Source: Litorivicinus lipolyticus (lineage in GTDB: Bacteria; Pseudomonadota; Gammaproteobacteria; Pseudomonadales; Litorivicinaceae). From it: a DNA stretch of 64,000 bases. Made by a program: the position numbers and the translations under genes. Of this stretch, positions 25,701 to 35,162 are shown one piece after another. Under the pieces are notes generated by a model. That model ran no database searches. It was not told the origin of the DNA and was given only the letters and a program-made list of their open reading frames with translations. The number at the start of each line of letters is the position of its first letter. Within the stretch, counting starts at the first letter, position 1. The stretch is from assembly GCF_009650135.1 (NCBI RefSeq), contig NZ_CP045871.1:248001-312000 (forward strand), written 5' to 3'.

Positions 25701-26854
25701 AACGAATGATCGACCTGGACCTCGCCGGCCAGCGAGTGCTGATCCGCCAAGACCTCAATGTGCCGATCAAAGATGGCGTGGTCACCTCTGACGCGCGGAT
25801 TCGAGCGGCCCTGCCGACGCTGCGCCGGGCCTTGGATGCGGGTGCCGCGGTCATGGTCATGTCGCACCTAGGTCGCCCCGTTGAAGGCCAAGTGGCGGAC
25901 GAATTTAGCCTGGCCCCGGTTGCCACGCAACTGGCTGGGCTACTGGGCCAGTCGGTGCGTTTGGCGCGCGACTGGATCGATGGCGTTGACGTCGCCCCGG
26001 GCGAAATCGTGCTGTGCGAAAACGTCCGGTTTTTGGCCGGTGAAAAGGCTGACGATGCTGATTTGGCAGCCAAAATGGCCGCCCTATGCGACGTGTATGT
26101 GATGGACGCCTTTGGTACGGCGCATCGCGCCCAGGCCTCGACTCACGGGGTCGGACTGAAAGCCAAGGTGGCCTGCGCGGGGCCCTTGTTGGCCGGCGAG
26201 CTGGACGCGCTCGAACAGGCCTTGGCGGCGCCAGCTCGGCCGCTGTACGCCGTGGTCGGTGGCTCCAAAGTCTCGACCAAGCTGGACGTGCTCAATCGTT
26301 TGTCTGAGTTGTGCGATGGCTTGATCTTGGGTGGCGGCATTGCCAATACGTTTTTGGCCGCGGCCGGTCATCCGGTCGGTGCCAGTCTGTACGAAGCGGA
26401 CCTGATTCCGACCGCTCAGGCGCTGATGGCGAAAACCGATATCCCGTTGCCGACGGACGTACGTGTGGCCAAGTCGTTCTCGGCGGACGAACCGGCGGTC
26501 ATCAAAGCGGTTGATCAGGTCAGTGATGACGACCAGATTTTGGACATTGGTCCAGACAGTGAGGTCCAATTACGTGCTCAGATCATGCAGGCGGGCACGG
26601 TCTTGTGGAATGGCCCGTTGGGCGTGTTTGAGTTTGCCAACTTCGCATCGGGAACCGAGGCTTTGGGCCGGGCGATTGCTGACAGTGATGCATATTCACT
26701 GGCCGGCGGTGGCGACACCTTGGCGGCGATTGATCAATTTGGTTTGGCCGATCATATTTCGTACATTTCGACCGGTGGCGGCGCGTTTTTAGAATACGTC
26801 GAAGGCAAGACGCTTCCGGCTGTGGCGATGTTGACTCAGCGCGCTCACGATTAA
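25697..26854 (+). CDS. pgk: Phosphoglycerate kinase
   Basis: A 385-aa glycolytic kinase, close to E. coli Pgk (387 aa). Conserved segments are [56 protein letters not shown] and GGGDTLAAI. The start is taken as GTG at 25697, because AAGGAG lies 5 bases upstream and the GTGA overlap repeats the tkt-gap junction; a longer frame upstream has no support. It is third in the tkt-gap-pgk-fba operon and makes ATP from 1,3-bisphosphoglycerate or the reverse in gluconeogenesis or CO2 fixation. Confidence 0.96.
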   Translation: MKRMIDLDLAGQRVLIRQDLNVPIKDGVVTSDARIRAALPTLRRALDAGAAVMVMSHLGRPVEGQVADEFSLAPVATQLAGLLGQSVRLARDWIDGVDVAPGEIVLCENVRFLAGEKADDADLAAKMAALCDVYVMDAFGTAHRAQASTHGVGLKAKVACAGPLLAGELDALEQALAAPARPLYAVVGGSKVSTKLDVLNRLSELCDGLILGGGIANTFLAAAGHPVGASLYEADLIPTAQALMAKTDIPLPTDVRVAKSFSADEPAVIKAVDQVSDDDQILDIGPDSEVQLRAQIMQAGTVLWNGPLGVFEFANFASGTEALGRAIADSDAYSLAGGGDTLAAIDQFGLADHISYISTGGGAFLEYVEGKTLPAVAMLTQRAHD

Positions 26855-26880
26855 CGGAACATTTTGTAAAGGACTCAGTC

Positions 26881-27945
26881 ATGGCTCTTATTAGTTTGCG
26901 TCAATTGTTGGATCACGCCGCCGAACGCGGCTATGGCGTGCCGGCTTTCAACGTTAATAACCTTGAACAAATGCGCGCCATCATGGAAGGCGCTCACCAC
27001 ACCAACAGCCCGGTCATCGTCCAGGCCAGCGCGGGGGCACGTAAATACGCCGGCTCAAACTTTCTGCGCCATATGATTTTGGCGGCGATTGAAGAGTTCC
27101 CGCATATCCCGGTCTGCATGCACCAAGATCACGGCGCGTCGCCGGCCTCGTGCCAGCGCTCGATCCAGCTCGGTTTCAGCTCGGTGATGATGGACGGCAG
27201 TTTGCTGGAGGACCAGAAAACACCGTCCAGCTACGACTACAACCTGGATGTGACCCGGCGCACGGTCGAGATGGCGCATGCTTGCGGTGTTTCGGTCGAG
27301 GGCGAGTTGGGGTGTCTGGGTAGCCTGGAAACCGGCCAGGCTGGCGAAGAAGACGGTGTTGGCGCCGTCGGTACGCTCAGCCACGAACAAATGCTAACCG
27401 ACCCCGAAGAGGCGGCGGATTTCGTCAAGCGGACCGGTGTCGATGCGTTGGCGATTGCCATTGGCACCAGTCACGGCGCCTACAAGTTCACGCGGCCGCC
27501 GACTGGCGATGTATTGGCGATCGAGCGGATCAAAGCGATTAACGCGCGGATCCCCGGCACACACCTGGTCATGCACGGCTCGTCCAGCGTGCCCCAAGAG
27601 TGGTTAGCCGTGATCAACGAGCATGGCGGCGACATTGCCGAAACCTACGGTGTGCCGGTCTCGGAAATCCAAGAGGGCATCAAGCACGGCGTGCGCAAGG
27701 TCAATATCGACACAGACTTGCGGTTGGCCTCGACCGGCGCCATACGCCAGTTCATGGCGGCTAATCCGAGCGAGTTTGACCCGCGCAAGTTCCTCAAAGC
27801 GTCGATCGATGCCATGCGTGACATCGTGATTGCACGTTACGAGGCCTTTGGCACCGCGGGCAATGCGGACCGCATTCAGGCGCTTGGCTTGGAAGCCATG
27901 GCGGATCGGTACCAAACCGGTGCGCTGGATCCGACGGTTAATTAA
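26881..27945 (+). CDS. fba: Class II fructose-bisphosphate aldolase, Calvin-cycle subtype
   Basis: A 354-aa zinc aldolase. The zinc and substrate residues lie in [37 protein letters not shown] and [10 protein letters not shown]. Length and sequence type fit the CbbA/Fda subgroup common in autotrophs and many marine proteobacteria, not the E. coli FbaA subgroup. It interconverts fructose bisphosphate with the two triose phosphates. GTAAAGGA lies before the ATG. No RuBisCO or phosphoribulokinase gene is in the window, so Calvin-cycle use is not shown. Confidence 0.94.
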   Translation: MALISLRQLLDHAAERGYGVPAFNVNNLEQMRAIMEGAHHTNSPVIVQASAGARKYAGSNFLRHMILAAIEEFPHIPVCMHQDHGASPASCQRSIQLGFSSVMMDGSLLEDQKTPSSYDYNLDVTRRTVEMAHACGVSVEGELGCLGSLETGQAGEEDGVGAVGTLSHEQMLTDPEEAADFVKRTGVDALAIAIGTSHGAYKFTRPPTGDVLAIERIKAINARIPGTHLVMHGSSSVPQEWLAVINEHGGDIAETYGVPVSEIQEGIKHGVRKVNIDTDLRLASTGAIRQFMAANPSEFDPRKFLKASIDAMRDIVIARYEAFGTAGNADRIQALGLEAMADRYQTGALDPTVN

Positions 27946-27948
27946 GCC

Positions 27949-28866
27949 GTGAGCCGGGTCCAGGCGCGTCCGTTTGATCCGGCCAAGCTGCGCTCGGCAC
28001 TGGCACCATTTCCGGCGCCGCCACCGGCGGTGCTGGCCGATTTTTTGCAGCACTATCAGCTAAAACCCATCGCTATGGGCGTGGTCAGCGCCCCCCATCA
28101 TGACCTGGTCAGTTACCGCTTCGAGGCGGCGACCCCGAAAGCTGAGTTGTTGTTTGTGATCGGCTATTTGGACCACGTCGGGCTATTTTCTAGCCTGATC
28201 GATCAGTGCGTCGCCATGGGCTACAACGTCACCGCCTTTGATCTGCCCGGCCAAGGGCTGTCCTCGGGCGCGCGCATGTGTGTGGATGACTTTGCACGCT
28301 ATCGTGAGGCGCTTCAGCGGATGGTTCAGGTGTTGCCGGATGCCGACTTGCCGCGCTATGCGATGGGTCAATCGACCGGCGGTGGCGCGTTGTTGGATTT
28401 ACTCAAAAGCCAGGGCAGGGCCCCGTTTCAACGCGTGCTGCTGCTGAACCCGTTGGTTCGTCCGTATGGCTGGTCGTATTTGCGCTGTGTGCACTGGGCG
28501 CTGAAACCCTGGTTGGCGGAAATTCCGCGGGCTCGCAGTGATGGCACTCATGACCCGGCGTTTAACGAGTTTCTGCAGCACGGCGATGGTCTCAAAAGCG
28601 CGGTGATACCGACCGCCTGGTTAACCGCGATGGTCGCCAATATGCACGCGTTTTTGGCCATGAAACCCTGCGATGGCGAGGGTGTGGTGGTGTTCCAGGG
28701 GACCGACGAGCGGACCGTGGATGCGCCGTGGAACCTTAAGCAAATCGTGCGCAAGTTTCCCGGAGTCCGGGTTCATTGGATTGACGGCGCGCGCCATCAT
28801 TTGGCTAACGAGGCGCCGCAGTTTCGCCAACCCGTATTGGACGAGCTGGCGAAACAGTTGCCCTAA
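27949..28866 (+). CDS. Alpha/beta hydrolase, lysophospholipase/serine aminopeptidase-like
   Basis: A 305-aa hydrolase with the nucleophile elbow MGQSTGGG, an earlier FDLPGQGLSSG loop typical of monoglyceride lipase and PldB-like proteins, and a C-terminal catalytic histidine probably in GARHHLANE. No signal peptide is seen, so it is likely cytoplasmic. It starts with GTG 3 bases after the fba stop and is probably the last gene of that operon. The substrate is unknown; a lysophospholipid or monoacylglycerol is the family-based guess. Its stop overlaps the stop of the converging serA by 4 bases. Confidence 0.8.
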   Translation: MSRVQARPFDPAKLRSALAPFPAPPPAVLADFLQHYQLKPIAMGVVSAPHHDLVSYRFEAATPKAELLFVIGYLDHVGLFSSLIDQCVAMGYNVTAFDLPGQGLSSGARMCVDDFARYREALQRMVQVLPDADLPRYAMGQSTGGGALLDLLKSQGRAPFQRVLLLNPLVRPYGWSYLRCVHWALKPWLAEIPRARSDGTHDPAFNEFLQHGDGLKSAVIPTAWLTAMVANMHAFLAMKPCDGEGVVVFQGTDERTVDAPWNLKQIVRKFPGVRVHWIDGARHHLANEAPQFRQPVLDELAKQLP

Positions 28867-30092
28867 AACAGGCGGCGTACGCGGATGGTGTGATCAATGC
28901 TTTGCAGGCGATCCATGGCTTCTTCGGAATTTGACGCGTCGACATCGATGACCACATAGCCGATGGCGTCGTCGGTCTGTAGGAACTGCGAGCCGATGTT
29001 TATGCCGGCTTCGGCAAACACCGAGTTGATTGCGCTAAGTACGCCCGGCACGTTTTCGTGCACGTGCAGCAAGCGGTGGTGGTTCGGGTGCGGTGGCAGC
29101 GCCACCTCGGGAAAGTTAACGCTGGTCAGGGTCGAGCCGTTGTCCGAATAGCGGATCAGCTTTTCGGCCACTTCGATGCCGATGTTGACTTGGGCTTCCA
29201 TGGTCGAGCCGCCAACATGGGGCGTTAGCAGGGCGTTGTCGAATGCGCGCAGGGGGCTGATGAACTCGTCGTCGTTGCCCTTGGGCTCGATCGGGAAAAC
29301 GTCGACCGCCGTGCCCAACATGCGCTTTTCACGCAGCGCGTCAGCCAGGGCGTCGATATCGACCACGGTGCCGCGGCTGGCGTTGATCAGCACCGATGTG
29401 GCTTTCATCTTGGCAATTTCAGCCGCCCCGATCATGTTCTTGGTGCTGTCCAATTCGGGCACGTGCAGTGACACCACGTCGGATTTGGCGAGCAGGCTGT
29501 CGAGCGGGACTTGGCTTGCGTTACCCAGCGGCAATTTGGACACCATGTCGTGAAAAATCACACGCATGCCCAGCGACTCCGCCAGCACCGACAGCTGCGA
29601 CCCGATTGAGCCGTAACCAATGATGCCCAAGGTTTTGCCGCGTATTTCGAAGCTGTTTTTGGCCGACTTTAACCAGCCGCCACGGTGGGCCACCGCGTTC
29701 TTTTCGGGAATGCCACGCAACAGGATGATGGCCTCGGCCAAGACCAATTCCGCCACTGAACGGGTGTTCGAATAGGGCGCGTTAAAGACCACCACGGCGT
29801 TGCGTTTGGCCGCGTCTAGGTCGACCTGGTTGGTGCCGATGCAAAAGCAGCCGGCGGCGATCAAACGATCAGCCGCATTCAGGACCTTGGCCGTCAATTG
29901 GGTGCGCGAGCGAATGCCGATGAAGTGAACGCCCTGTATTTTTTTGATCAGGTCGTCTTCGTTGAGTGCGGTGGGCAGCAATTCAACGTTGTGATAGCCG
30001 GCATCATGAAAGGCCTGGGCGGCGCTTTGATGGATGCCTTCTAACAACAGAATTTTGACTCGATCTTTGGCAAATGAGACGGGCGCGTTCAT
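28863..30092 (-). CDS. serA: D-3-phosphoglycerate dehydrogenase
   Basis: A 409-aa enzyme for the first step of serine synthesis. The NAD domain has GIIGYGSIGSQLSVLAESLG. Catalytic Arg, Glu and His lie in NASRGTVVDI, the following acidic stretch and LTPHVGGST. A C-terminal ACT domain (GYVVIDVDASNSEEAMDRL) gives serine feedback control. Length matches E. coli SerA (410 aa). It lies downstream of rpiA on the same strand with a 68-base gap, the common rpiA-serA pairing in Gammaproteobacteria. Confidence 0.96.
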   Translation of the reverse strand: MNAPVSFAKDRVKILLLEGIHQSAAQAFHDAGYHNVELLPTALNEDDLIKKIQGVHFIGIRSRTQLTAKVLNAADRLIAAGCFCIGTNQVDLDAAKRNAVVVFNAPYSNTRSVAELVLAEAIILLRGIPEKNAVAHRGGWLKSAKNSFEIRGKTLGIIGYGSIGSQLSVLAESLGMRVIFHDMVSKLPLGNASQVPLDSLLAKSDVVSLHVPELDSTKNMIGAAEIAKMKATSVLINASRGTVVDIDALADALREKRMLGTAVDVFPIEPKGNDDEFISPLRAFDNALLTPHVGGSTMEAQVNIGIEVAEKLIRYSDNGSTLTSVNFPEVALPPHPNHHRLLHVHENVPGVLSAINSVFAEAGINIGSQFLQTDDAIGYVVIDVDASNSEEAMDRLQSIDHTIRVRRLF

Positions 30093-30160
30093 CGGATTCC
30101 TTGGGCTGGTCGAAAAAATCGGTGTCTCATATTAACAGATCAAAGTCGCGATCCGACAGC

Positions 30161-30832
30161 CTAAATCGAAAGGCTTTGGACCCCATCCGGCGTGCCCATC
30201 AACACCACATCGGCCCCGCGCAGGGCAAACAAACCGTTGCACACAACGCCGGGCAAATTGTTGATCGCCGCTTCCAAGCCTTTGGGGTCGGTGATGCTGA
30301 GGTTGTGGACATCTAAAATGACATTGCCGTTGTCGGTGATCACGCCTTCGCGGTAAACCGGATCACCGCCGAGCTTGACCAACTCGCGTGCCACCAGCGA
30401 GCGCGCCATCGGGATCACCTCCACCGGCAGCGGAAAGTTACCCAGCACGGGGACCTGTTTGCTGCCGTCGACAATGCAGATGAATTGCTGGCTGGCTTGG
30501 GCGACGATTTTTTCGCGGGTCAGGGCTGCGCCGCCGCCCTTGATTAGATTAAAACGTGGATCGAACTCATCGGCCCCGTCAACGTAGACTGGCAGTGTTC
30601 CGGCGGAGTTTAATTCTAAGACGTCGACGCCGTTGGCCTTGAGGCGTTGTGCACTGGCGTCGGAACTGGCGACCGCGCCCAAAAAATCATTGGCGTAGGG
30701 TTTCAACGCATCGATGAAGTGGTTGGCGGTGGAGCCGGTGCCAATTCCGATCACGACGTCCGCCGCCAGCATCGGTTTGACCAAGTCCAGTGCGGCCATA
30801 GCCACGGCTTTCTTCATTTCATCGGCAGTCAT
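30161..30832 (-). CDS. rpiA: Ribose-5-phosphate isomerase A
   Basis: A 223-aa isomerase for ribose-5-phosphate and ribulose-5-phosphate. Family signatures are [47 protein letters not shown] and [10 protein letters not shown]. Size is standard. It is divergent from ilvA with 62 bases between starts. It supplies pentose phosphates for the transketolase encoded at 22684. Confidence 0.96.
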   Translation of the reverse strand: MTADEMKKAVAMAALDLVKPMLAADVVIGIGTGSTANHFIDALKPYANDFLGAVASSDASAQRLKANGVDVLELNSAGTLPVYVDGADEFDPRFNLIKGGGAALTREKIVAQASQQFICIVDGSKQVPVLGNFPLPVEVIPMARSLVARELVKLGGDPVYREGVITDNGNVILDVHNLSITDPKGLEAAINNLPGVVCNGLFALRGADVVLMGTPDGVQSLSI

Positions 30833-30894
30833 ATCTGTCCCTCAGTGCGATTAGTCGAGGCAGGCTGTATGATGCGCCCTCGACAGGAGCCAGC

Positions 30895-32412
30895 ATGCAC
30901 AGCGAAACCATTAAGCGAATTCTTCAGGCGCGAGTATACGACGTTGCGATTCAAACGCCCGTAGATTCCTCACGATTTTTAGGGGCGCGTTTGGGTAACG
31001 AGGTGCTGTACAAGCGCGAGGACCTGCAACCGGTCTACTCATTTAAGAACCGCGGCGCCTATAACAAGCTGGTTAACCTAAGTGATGCCGAGCGCGCCGC
31101 CGGGGTAATTGCCGCCAGCGCCGGCAACCATGCCCAAGGTGTGGCCAAAGGCGCGACCGCGCTGGGCGTGCGCAGCACCATCGTGATGCCGCGTCCGACC
31201 CCGGCGATCAAGGTTGATTCGGTGCGCTCGCTCGGCGGCCAGGTTGTGCTGCACGGGGACACCTTCGACGAGGCCGCCGCGCATGCGCGCAAGCTGTGCG
31301 CTGAGCAGGGGCTGACCTTTATTCACCCCTTTGACGATCCCTTCACCATTGCTGGGCAAGGCACGATCGGCATGGAAATCATGCGCCAGGTCAACCACCC
31401 GATTGATGCGGTGTTTGTTCCCGTCGGTGGGGGTGGCATCGCCGCCGGCGTCAGTGCCTATATTAAGTACCTGAGCCCCGAGACCAAAATCATCGCGGTC
31501 GAAGCCGAAGACAGCGCGTGCTTAAAGGCGGCGATGGCAGCGGGTAAGCCGGTCACGCTGCCCGAAATCGGTATTTTTGCGGATGGCGTTGCGGTTGCCA
31601 CCGTCGGCACGCACACCTTCGAGATCCTGAAAGACACGGTCGACGAGGTGGTGACCTGCACCACCGACGAAATGTGCGCGGCGATCAAGGATGTGTATGA
31701 CGACCTGCGCTGCATTACCGAGCCGGCCGGCGCCTTGGCCGTCGCCGGCATGAAAAAGTACGTGGAGGCGCATGCCATTCAGGGCCAGCGTTTAGTCGCG
31801 GTGGTGTCCGGCGCCAATGTTAATTTCGATCGTTTGCGCCATGTCAGTGAACGCGCGGAAATTGGCGAGCGCCGGGAGGCGATTTTATCGGTCGCGATTC
31901 CCGAGACGGCCGGCAGTTTCCGGCGTTTTTGTTCGATGATTGGTGATCGCAACATCACCGAATTTAACTACCGTTTTGCGCGCGCCGACCAGGCCCAAAT
32001 TTTCGTCGGCTTGTCGTTGGACCCGGTCAGTGGTGACCGCGAGGCGTTGATTGCGGATTTAAACGCGGCCGGTCTTAAGGTCACTGATCTGACTGATAAC
32101 GAAGTTGCCAAGGTGCATATTCGGCACATGGTCGGCGGGCACGCGCCCCAGGCCGGCAGCGAGCGTTGCTACCGCTTTCAGTTCCCGGAACGGCCGGGCG
32201 CGCTGCTGAAGTTTTTGGATCGGTTGGGCGGGCGTTGGAATATCAGTGCATTCCATTACCGTAATCACGGCGCCGCCTATGGCCGTGTGCTGGCGGCACT
32301 GCAGGCGGACGCCAGTGAAGTGGCTGAGCTCGAGCATTACCTAGCGGATGTTGGCTATCAGTTCTGGGACGAAACCGACAACCCGGCCTTTACTCAGTTC
32401 CTAGGAAGCTGA
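30895..32412 (+). CDS. ilvA: Threonine ammonia-lyase (threonine deaminase), biosynthetic type
   Basis: A 505-aa PLP enzyme that converts threonine to 2-oxobutyrate for isoleucine synthesis. The PLP lysine is Lys51 in YSFKNRGAYNKL. AASAGNHAQGVA and the glycine loop VPVGGGGIAAG follow. The C-terminal part carries two ACT-like regulatory repeats (PETAGSFRRF and PERPGALLKFLDRLGG), as in isoleucine-inhibited IlvA. AGGAG lies 5 bases upstream of the ATG, and TATGAT at 30868 may be its -10 box. Its end overlaps the end of the converging regulator gene by 12 bases. Confidence 0.95.
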   Translation: MHSETIKRILQARVYDVAIQTPVDSSRFLGARLGNEVLYKREDLQPVYSFKNRGAYNKLVNLSDAERAAGVIAASAGNHAQGVAKGATALGVRSTIVMPRPTPAIKVDSVRSLGGQVVLHGDTFDEAAAHARKLCAEQGLTFIHPFDDPFTIAGQGTIGMEIMRQVNHPIDAVFVPVGGGGIAAGVSAYIKYLSPETKIIAVEAEDSACLKAAMAAGKPVTLPEIGIFADGVAVATVGTHTFEILKDTVDEVVTCTTDEMCAAIKDVYDDLRCITEPAGALAVAGMKKYVEAHAIQGQRLVAVVSGANVNFDRLRHVSERAEIGERREAILSVAIPETAGSFRRFCSMIGDRNITEFNYRFARADQAQIFVGLSLDPVSGDREALIADLNAAGLKVTDLTDNEVAKVHIRHMVGGHAPQAGSERCYRFQFPERPGALLKFLDRLGGRWNISAFHYRNHGAAYGRVLAALQADASEVAELEHYLADVGYQFWDETDNPAFTQFLGS

Positions 32413-33051
32413 CAGCTCGGGTTGTGCTGGGGCGGCAATGGTATCGGCATCGAGCATTTGTTGGCCGTCGATACCGGCGTGGTACAGCGCTTGGATTAAC
32501 CGGCGGTAGCGCACCACGATGTCGCGAAAGGTACCGTCGTTCAGTTTACGCGTGACGTTGTAGCGGTGGGCTTCAACCGTGCGCGGGCTGGAATGATTCA
32601 TGGCGGCCAAGTCGTTGGCGGAATCATAAATCAGCGAGCCGCGAATGATGCTGCGCTCTTTTTTGGTCAGTCGCGTCCAGTTGTACACCAGTGAGCCGTG
32701 CTGGCTCATGATCTCTGAGATGGCGGCTGCGCGCGAGGCACAGTGGCTGTACGAGGTGCTCATCTCTTCCGCGCTCATACCCAAGGTCCAGACCGCGCGG
32801 ACCCCGTATTCAAAGGCTTGATTAGTCTCGGTGATGCTGGGGTTTTGGCACAGTGCGATACATTGCGCCAAGGGATACTTGGCAAGCATGTCGCGGATGC
32901 CTTGCAAGCCGAACTGCATGTAGTCGATTGCGACAATGTCGCCGGGACGGACTTGGCCGTCGGCGCTGGGAATTAGTGTTTGAATGTTGGCGTCATGGGC
33001 GATGTGATCGTGCCACCAGGCAGCTTTGTCAGATGCAATGTATATGTCCAT
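32401..33051 (-). CDS. LuxR-type regulator with a short atypical receiver-like domain
   Basis: A 216-aa protein with a C-terminal LuxR helix-turn-helix (LTKKERSIIRG, SSPRTVEAHRYNVTRKLND). The N-terminal half resembles a response-regulator receiver: Asp8 in IASDK, Asp44 in VAIDYMQFGLQG. The conserved lysine position seems to read WTLGMS and the domain is about ten residues shorter than usual. It may act without phosphorylation. TATACT-like sequence just upstream of the ATG (about 33060) could be a -10 box. The target genes are unknown. Confidence 0.8.
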   Translation of the reverse strand: MDIYIASDKAAWWHDHIAHDANIQTLIPSADGQVRPGDIVAIDYMQFGLQGIRDMLAKYPLAQCIALCQNPSITETNQAFEYGVRAVWTLGMSAEEMSTSYSHCASRAAAISEIMSQHGSLVYNWTRLTKKERSIIRGSLIYDSANDLAAMNHSSPRTVEAHRYNVTRKLNDGTFRDIVVRYRRLIQALYHAGIDGQQMLDADTIAAPAQPELSAS

Positions 33052-33091
33052 GTGACATAAAGTATATTACTGAGAGCCGCCCCGGCAATCG

Positions 33092-33646
33092 CTAATGTGC
33101 GGTTGCTGAAATTTTTTCGGTGCTATTCGCCATATGCCGTTCAACGAACAGCAGGTGTGCGGTCATACGTGCGTACTCGTAAACTTCTTCCAGGTCGCTG
33201 CCATCGATACGGTCTTCGCCGTCCAGCGCGACGTGGCTAATGGCGACCATGTCCTCGAGTGCCTGCTGCGTTTCAGGCGAGTCGGTGCGAGTGTCACCGG
33301 AAAAGCCGACGCCCAGTAAAAAGCCCTGGCACCAATTGGCAAGATCGGCAAGGCGCAAATCCAAATCGTCGCGCTCAATTAGCGGTACTAGGCCAAAAGA
33401 CTCGGATTCTAGTTGCGCTAAGGTTTGACCCCACAGGGCCTCTAGGAGCAAGCTGTGGGATTGTAGCGACTGATCCATGACATCCGACAGCTTGGCCAAC
33501 ATTGCCGCAGGTGTCGGCGCCTCGCCGGCGGCCATTAAACCGCAAAGGCTGCCATGAAATTCAGCGACGCTAAGGTCGGTGTCCCACTGTGCTAACGCGC
33601 CGTGGAGTTGTTCGCTTAGCTGGGTCTGGTCTAGGTCCAATTGCAT
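33092..33646 (-). CDS. ygfB: UPF0149 family protein YgfB-like
   Basis: A 184-aa acidic helical protein of the YgfB/YecA-type family. Typical features are FHGSLCGLMAAGE near residue 30, a central LADLANWCQGFLLGVGFSG segment, and DLEEVYEYARMTAHLLF at the end. It is divergent from the zapA group, the same arrangement as in E. coli and Pseudomonas. YgfB has been linked to regulation of beta-lactam resistance genes in Pseudomonas. Its role here is not shown. It has no SEC-C motif. Confidence 0.9.
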   Translation of the reverse strand: MQLDLDQTQLSEQLHGALAQWDTDLSVAEFHGSLCGLMAAGEAPTPAAMLAKLSDVMDQSLQSHSLLLEALWGQTLAQLESESFGLVPLIERDDLDLRLADLANWCQGFLLGVGFSGDTRTDSPETQQALEDMVAISHVALDGEDRIDGSDLEEVYEYARMTAHLLFVERHMANSTEKISATAH

Positions 33647-33705
33647 TGCCCCCTTGGGTTAATGTTCCTAGACTAGCAAACGTCAAAAAACTTGCAGGGA
33701 AAACT

Positions 33706-33915
33706 GTGGACCACAGCCCAATTTCAAAGCTTGAATCACAGGTTGAGTCCTTAGCTGAGCTCTGTGACACACTGATTCGGGACAATAAGGCCCTGCGCCT
33801 GGAACGCGAGCAGTTGCGCACCAAGGTCGCGCGATTGGCCGTTAAACAGGAAAAAGCACGTGACCGGCTCAATCAAATCGGCGAACGCATTAAAGCCATG
33901 GAGTCGAGCGCATGA
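33706..33915 (+). CDS. TIGR02449-type small coiled-coil protein (ZapB-like)
   Basis: A 69-aa, almost entirely coiled-coil protein (KLESQVESLAELCD, then LRLEREQLRTKVARLAVKQE). The start is taken as GTG at 33706 with AGGGA 6 bases upstream; a longer frame upstream lacks support. The family (TIGR02449 from memory) sits directly upstream of zapA in many gammaproteobacteria and resembles ZapB, which tethers ZapA at the division ring. Its stop overlaps the zapA start by 4 bases. Confidence 0.85.
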   Translation: MDHSPISKLESQVESLAELCDTLIRDNKALRLEREQLRTKVARLAVKQEKARDRLNQIGERIKAMESSA

Positions 33916-34226
33916 GTGATAAACAGACCATCAGTGTTCGAATTGCCGGCAAAGACCACAAGCTGTCGTGCGAACCGCAGGACGCCGCTAGTTTGGCGGC
34001 GGCGGCCCAGGCGGTTGACATGCGAGTGGAAAAGTTGCGCGCCTCAAGCTCGCAAATTACCAGCGAGCGGGCGATGGCCTTGGCGGCGTTGGACATCGCG
34101 TTTGAGTACGCCAAATTGACCCAATCGGGGCATTCTCACAGCACCGTCGATGCCGGCCGTATCGAAAAGTTGAATCAGCGCTTAGATCAGGCCATTGAAT
34201 CGATTCAAGGCGCATTGGACGTCTGA
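33912..34226 (+). CDS. zapA: Cell division protein ZapA
   Basis: A 104-aa FtsZ-ring stabiliser. Features are the N-terminal TISVRIAGKDHKLSCEP strand pair, then AQAVDMRVEKLRASSSQITS, and a long C-terminal coiled coil that forms the tetramer. ALDIAFEYAKL matches the conserved AALNISHEL-like region. Gene order ygfB | TIGR02449-zapA-6S RNA-ygfA is the conserved gammaproteobacterial layout. Confidence 0.93.
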   Translation: MSDKQTISVRIAGKDHKLSCEPQDAASLAAAAQAVDMRVEKLRASSSQITSERAMALAALDIAFEYAKLTQSGHSHSTVDAGRIEKLNQRLDQAIESIQGALDV

Positions 34227-34255
34227 AATTCGCTGTGAGTTTTCAGCACATGGCG

Positions 34256-34261
34256 TATAAT
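34256..34261 (+). promoter_or_regulatory. ssrS: -10 box of the 6S RNA promoter
   Basis: A perfect TATAAT lies 6 bases before the predicted 5' end of 6S RNA. A CTGTGA hexamer 17 bases upstream (34233-34238) is a partial -35 match. Confidence 0.7.
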
Positions 34262-34266
34262 GAGCG

Positions 34267-34440
34267 TTCCTGGAGTGTTTGCCAGCGAGCTGTGGTCCCT
34301 GAGCCGATGTTATTAAATCAGGAATTCCTGAGTCATCATCCGGTGAGCATGTCCGCACGACGGAAAGCCTATGGGTTGACCGGGTCTTCCACCTTGAACC
34401 TTTGGGTTCAAGGGCTAGGCAAGCAGCGGCACTTCCGGGC
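34267..34440 (+). ncRNA. ssrS: 6S RNA
   Basis: The sequence carries the 6S RNA signature blocks seen in E. coli: GTCCCTGAGCCGAT at 34295-34308, GGTGAGCATG at 34342-34351, and a late hairpin made of CCTTGAACC and GGGTTCAAGG at about 34392-34412. The ends pair as a closing stem (CCTGGAGTG at 34269-34277 with CACTTCCGG at 34430-34438). Its place between zapA and ygfA is the conserved one. 6S RNA binds sigma-70 RNA polymerase and represses it in stationary phase. It is probably cotranscribed with the ygfA gene downstream. Ends are approximate. Confidence 0.95.
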
Positions 34441-34449
34441 CTTATTGGT

Positions 34450-34971
34450 ATGCTGACGCCTGTTCAGGCGCGCAGTCTGGGTCTAAACCGCCGGCGTCAG
34501 TTAGCGCCGGCACGTCGCGCCGTTTACAACGCACAACTTCAGTCGCTGACCGCATCCTTGCCGGGTCGCGTGGCCGCGTACTTGGCATTGCCGGACGAAG
34601 CTGCTCCCTGGTGTTTTGCTAAAACCGCTTATCTGCCAGTGATCCAACCGGATCAAACGCTTAAGTTTCGGCGCTATCGACACGGCGACCCACTTGAACG
34701 CGGTGCTCTGGGTATCTCGGTGCCGTCATCCGGCCCTCTATTAGACGTCGCCGATATGGATTGGGTGCTGGTGCCCTTGACGGCGATTGATGGGGTGGGG
34801 GTGCGCACCGGTCTGGGCGGTGGCTTTTACGATCGCACCTTACTCAATACGCCACAGTCGCGGCGCGTTGGCGTGGCCTATCCGGGCCAGCGTGTCGATC
34901 GTATCGCCGCGCAGCCCTGGGATGTTCCGCTGGGGCGCCTGGTGACGCCCGCGGGATGGACGCGCTTTTAG
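34450..34971 (+). CDS. ygfA: 5-formyltetrahydrofolate cyclo-ligase (YgfA)
   Basis: A 173-aa enzyme that converts 5-formyltetrahydrofolate to methenyltetrahydrofolate using ATP. The ATP and folate site is seen in [17 protein letters not shown] near residues 117-133, and the start has an RRRQLAP basic segment. It is slightly shorter than most family members (about 180-200 aa). The ATG at 34450 follows the 6S RNA end by about 10 bases, so it is probably read from the 6S transcript. The stop overlaps the stop of a converging tatA gene. Confidence 0.9.
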   Translation: MLTPVQARSLGLNRRRQLAPARRAVYNAQLQSLTASLPGRVAAYLALPDEAAPWCFAKTAYLPVIQPDQTLKFRRYRHGDPLERGALGISVPSSGPLLDVADMDWVLVPLTAIDGVGVRTGLGGGFYDRTLLNTPQSRRVGVAYPGQRVDRIAAQPWDVPLGRLVTPAGWTRF

Positions 34972-35153
34972 CGCGCGTCGCTGGATTCGGCTGGTTTAGC
35001 CGTTGAATCGTCGTCACTCATGGCCTTTTTAAAGCCCTTAACGGCGCCACCCAGATCGCCACCCAAGCCTTTCAGCTTTTTGGTGCCAAAGACCATGATC
35101 AAAATGGCCAGCACAATCAGCAGCTGCCACACACTCACTCCACCAAGTCCCAT
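34968..35153 (-). CDS. tatA: Sec-independent translocase TatA, second copy, last gene of the liv-type operon
   Basis: A 61-aa TatA: one N-terminal helix ([16 protein letters not shown]), the [10 protein letters not shown] hinge, and the amphipathic helix [16 protein letters not shown]. It is nearly identical over its first 46 residues to the TatA of the tatABC operon at 41621-41830, differing mainly in the acidic tail. It starts 9 bases after livF on the same strand, so it is probably cotranscribed with the transporter, whose binding protein uses the TAT pathway. Confidence 0.92.
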   Translation of the reverse strand: MGLGGVSVWQLLIVLAILIMVFGTKKLKGLGGDLGGAVKGFKKAMSDDDSTAKPAESSDAR

Positions 35154-35162
35154 GTGAACTCC

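Noticed and set aside
34235..34456. Short plus-strand open frame between zapA and ygfA
   Set aside because: It coincides with 6S RNA, whose conserved blocks and closing stem explain the sequence.
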